Source: Halalkalibacter nanhaiisediminis (GTDB lineage Bacteria; Bacillota; Bacilli; Bacillales; Bacillaceae_D). From it: DNA of 64,000 bases. The notes under the pieces were generated by a model. It did no database searches. It saw nothing but the letters and a program-made list of their open reading frames with translations, and was not told where the DNA came from. The DNA lies in assembly GCF_007830185.1 (NCBI RefSeq), contig NZ_VLKZ01000003.1:248001-312000 (forward strand), given 5' to 3'. Of this stretch, positions 62,337-64,000 are shown in pieces (positions within the stretch are counted from its first letter, which is position 1; each line of letters begins with the position of its first letter). The translations under genes and the position numbers were made by a program.

Positions 62337-63359
62337 TTAATCAACCTTCTTTTCTTGTTCCTTGTACCATTTAGCGTATCTTTCTATGCCTTCACGTATA
62401 GAAATCTGTGGTTCATAGCCTAAATCCAAATGAGCCTGTTGAATGTTTAACGTCTGAGTTTTTGCTAATACACTTACACTGTATTTCGTAAGTTTTGGCT
62501 CTTTGTAATGAAATAGGTGTTTGTGAGTCCACTCCATGAACCCTGCTAATATAAATAGAAATCCATAAGGTACTTGAAGTTTACGGAATGGTTTATCCAT
62601 TTCTTTAAAGCAATATTCTAATAATTGATGGAATTCAATGGTTTCTCCATTGGTAATGTTGTATTTCTTTCCAAGATTTTTTTCATCTGTAAATAAACAA
62701 AGAACGATGGCATGCACAACATTTTCTACATAAGTTACATCCATTTTATTTTTGCCACCGTTAAAAAGAGGGACACCAACTTTGTCATTAACAGCTATTA
62801 GTTTTGGCATTAAGGCGTTATCTCCTTCACCGAAAATCGCTCTTGGTCGTATCGTGATAACAGGTAATCCTTTTGAAAAGGCTTTATCTATTTCTTGTTC
62901 TGCTAACCATTTGGTTTTTGCGTAATCGTTGACCATTTCTTTCGGTAGGGGATGGTCTTCTTTTACGCCTTTACCATCAAAGCCTTCATCATCATTAAAT
63001 TTAAAATATAAACTTGGTGTAGAAACATGAACAATCCGTTTTACACCATGCTTTTTTGCCCCTTTGATGATGTTGATAGTGCCTACCACATTGCATCGAT
63101 AGAATTCCTCATATTTACCCCAGGGTGAAGACAAAGCACCAGCATGAATGATGTATTCCATTCCTTTACATGCTTCAATTATTTCTTTTTCTTGCGTAAA
63201 GTCGATATTTAGAAAATGAATTCCTTTTTCTTCGAGCAGTTTTCCTTTTTCTTTATTTCGACCAATTGCATAAACATCATAGCCTAATTTTTTAAAATGT
63301 TCGGCAACATGACTTCCTAAGAATCCTGTACCACCTGTAACTAAAACCTTTTGTTTCAC
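62337..63359 (-). CDS. NAD-dependent epimerase/3-beta-HSD-like dehydrogenase
   Basis: 340 residues, short-chain extended fold. NAD loop VTGGTGFLGSHVAEH at the start, IIHAGALSSPWGKY, the Tyr-x-x-x-Lys active site in VNDYAKTKWLAE, and TIRPRAIFGEGDNALMPKL near 175. This resembles the 3-beta-hydroxysteroid dehydrogenase/OleD-like branch, which reduces beta-keto acids. GTG 63359 is 7 bases from GGAG; the ATG at 63377 overlaps the upstream gene and lacks a site. Tight operon context. Confidence 0.87.
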   Translation of the reverse strand: MKQKVLVTGGTGFLGSHVAEHFKKLGYDVYAIGRNKEKGKLLEEKGIHFLNIDFTQEKEIIEACKGMEYIIHAGALSSPWGKYEEFYRCNVVGTINIIKGAKKHGVKRIVHVSTPSLYFKFNDDEGFDGKGVKEDHPLPKEMVNDYAKTKWLAEQEIDKAFSKGLPVITIRPRAIFGEGDNALMPKLIAVNDKVGVPLFNGGKNKMDVTYVENVVHAIVLCLFTDEKNLGKKYNITNGETIEFHQLLEYCFKEMDKPFRKLQVPYGFLFILAGFMEWTHKHLFHYKEPKLTKYSVSVLAKTQTLNIQQAHLDLGYEPQISIREGIERYAKWYKEQEKKVD

Positions 63360-63361
63360 GA

Positions 63362-64000
63362 CTAATCTCCACTCCATTCAATATCGGTTGTTGTTAGTTC
63401 CGTCAATCCTTTGCCACTCTTTCTTTTTCTTGCTAACATAACAATCAAAATTATCCCTTGATAGAAATATGGCATTTTATCTTTCGAGGAATAGATAACA
63501 TCCTTTGAATGAATGAAATCTTTAATGAAAGAACGTGGTCTTTGAAAAAGGAATCCTTCTGTTAATCCGTACATCAACATAGGGATTCCGAGTTTAAATA
63601 CTTTATTTCCTGTTGGTGTTACTCTTTTTTGAATTTTTTGCTCTAGAAATACAGAACAAAAATCAGCACACCCATCAAATAAATGCAGTCCACTTGTTGC
63701 TCTTGGATTACATTCGATTGGATAAAAGTCACCTTCAATATCTTTTATAAAATCAAAAGCGATTTGTCCTGTGAAATTTAACTCTTTTACGATACGCTCT
63801 ACAAATTCTTCAATTTTAGGTTCAATTACATGTTTGAAATATACGTTTGCTCCTAATCCTGCGGTATATACAGTGGGGTAACATGTATGAGCAATTAATT
63901 CCCCTTCTACTGCCACAGAATAAGAACAATACTGTCTTCCTTCTATATATTGCTGTAACACCCAAGGATTTTCTGCGGATACCTGAATGTGTGGTATTTC
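63362..64000 (-). CDS. ATP-grasp protein, N-terminus beyond the window
   Basis: 212 residues visible, open to the window edge in frame (preceding codons IPHIQVSAENPW, then VLQQYIEGRQYCSYS). GQIAFDFIKDIEGDFYPIECNPRATSGLHLF is the ATP-grasp Mg/ATP centre, cited by its key part PIECNPRATSG. It should ligate a carboxylate to an amine. The apparent short start at 63961 is only an internal GTG. First visible gene of the operon; its stop is 2 bases from the next start. Confidence 0.85.
   Translation of the reverse strand, partial: EIPHIQVSAENPWVLQQYIEGRQYCSYSVAVEGELIAHTCYPTVYTAGLGANVYFKHVIEPKIEEFVERIVKELNFTGQIAFDFIKDIEGDFYPIECNPRATSGLHLFDGCADFCSVFLEQKIQKRVTPTGNKVFKLGIPMLMYGLTEGFLFQRPRSFIKDFIHSKDVIYSSKDKMPYFYQGIILIVMLARKRKSGKGLTELTTTDIEWSGD

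Noticed and set aside
1-64000. tRNA, rRNA, transposase or phage integrase genes
   Set aside because: None was recognised by reading; a tool search for tRNA genes and IS elements would be decisive.

Overview
The window reads as chromosome of an endospore-forming Bacillaceae bacterium. The strongest evidence is the block dacF - spoIIAA - spoIIAB - sigF (7.3-10.2 kb) followed by spoVAA-AB-AC-AD-AEB-AEA-AF, lysA and ppiB (33.3-41.7 kb). This order is known from Bacillus subtilis, but here the two sporulation operons are separated by about 23 kb of other DNA. A match to the SigF consensus precedes dacF. Candidate SigH, SigG and SigB promoters, a lysine riboswitch before lysA, Fur boxes before a siderophore ABC operon, and many TTG/GTG starts with strong Shine-Dalgarno sequences all fit a low-to-moderate GC Bacillus relative. 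The genus cannot be fixed from the sequence alone.

Layout. (1) 1-7.2 kb: an Old Yellow Enzyme homologue cut by the window edge, divergent from a catabolic cluster: two D-2-hydroxyacid dehydrogenases, a TIM-barrel protein, an IclR regulator and two FAH-fold enzymes, one resembling 2-keto-3-deoxy-arabinonate dehydratase. Cre-like sites and a repeated 15-17 bp palindrome suggest CcpA and IclR control. (2) 7.2-10.3 kb: the SigF operon. (3) 10.3-33.3 kb: an accessory region with small orphan genes, lipoproteins, membrane proteins, an ABC-F ribosome-protection ATPase with an erm-like leader, an alpha/beta hydrolase lacking its catalytic His, a CPBP protease, a YraG/YraF/AdhB/YraE/YraD spore-coat cluster on the minus strand, several pseudogenes, an SPL-type radical SAM protein, and the carboxynorspermidine genes lys1-nspC behind a long structured leader. 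It is scattered with short palindromic repeats. Five co-oriented copies of one (family A) separate single genes or small gene groups in a cassette-like pattern. (4) 33.3-47.4 kb: spoVA operon, a truncated GerA-type gene, lysA, a LysM microprotein, ppiB, a thioredoxin-reductase-like flavoprotein, a VOC protein, nagA and a large GDYXXLXY membrane protein. (5) 47.5-54.8 kb: a repeat array, a Fur-regulated siderophore permease/ATPase/reductase operon, a HAD phosphatase, a YflT stress protein and a second Old Yellow Enzyme. (6) 55.1-58.5 kb: lipoprotein, GspS-like ATP-grasp, DUF350 protein and a second GspS-like ATP-grasp. (7) 59-64 kb, minus strand: a compact operon (ATP-grasp, NAD epimerase, metallo-beta-lactamase fold, adenylate-forming ligase, GNAT-like transferase) that looks like a small biosynthetic cluster of unknown product.

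Most notable: the cassette-like family A repeats, the dual leader of the ABC-F gene (leader peptide plus four-segment attenuator), the lys1-nspC leader RNA, and the two orphan ATP-grasp modules. No integrase, transposase, CRISPR array, tRNA or rRNA gene was recognised. All family assignments come from reading the translated sequence; no database search was run.
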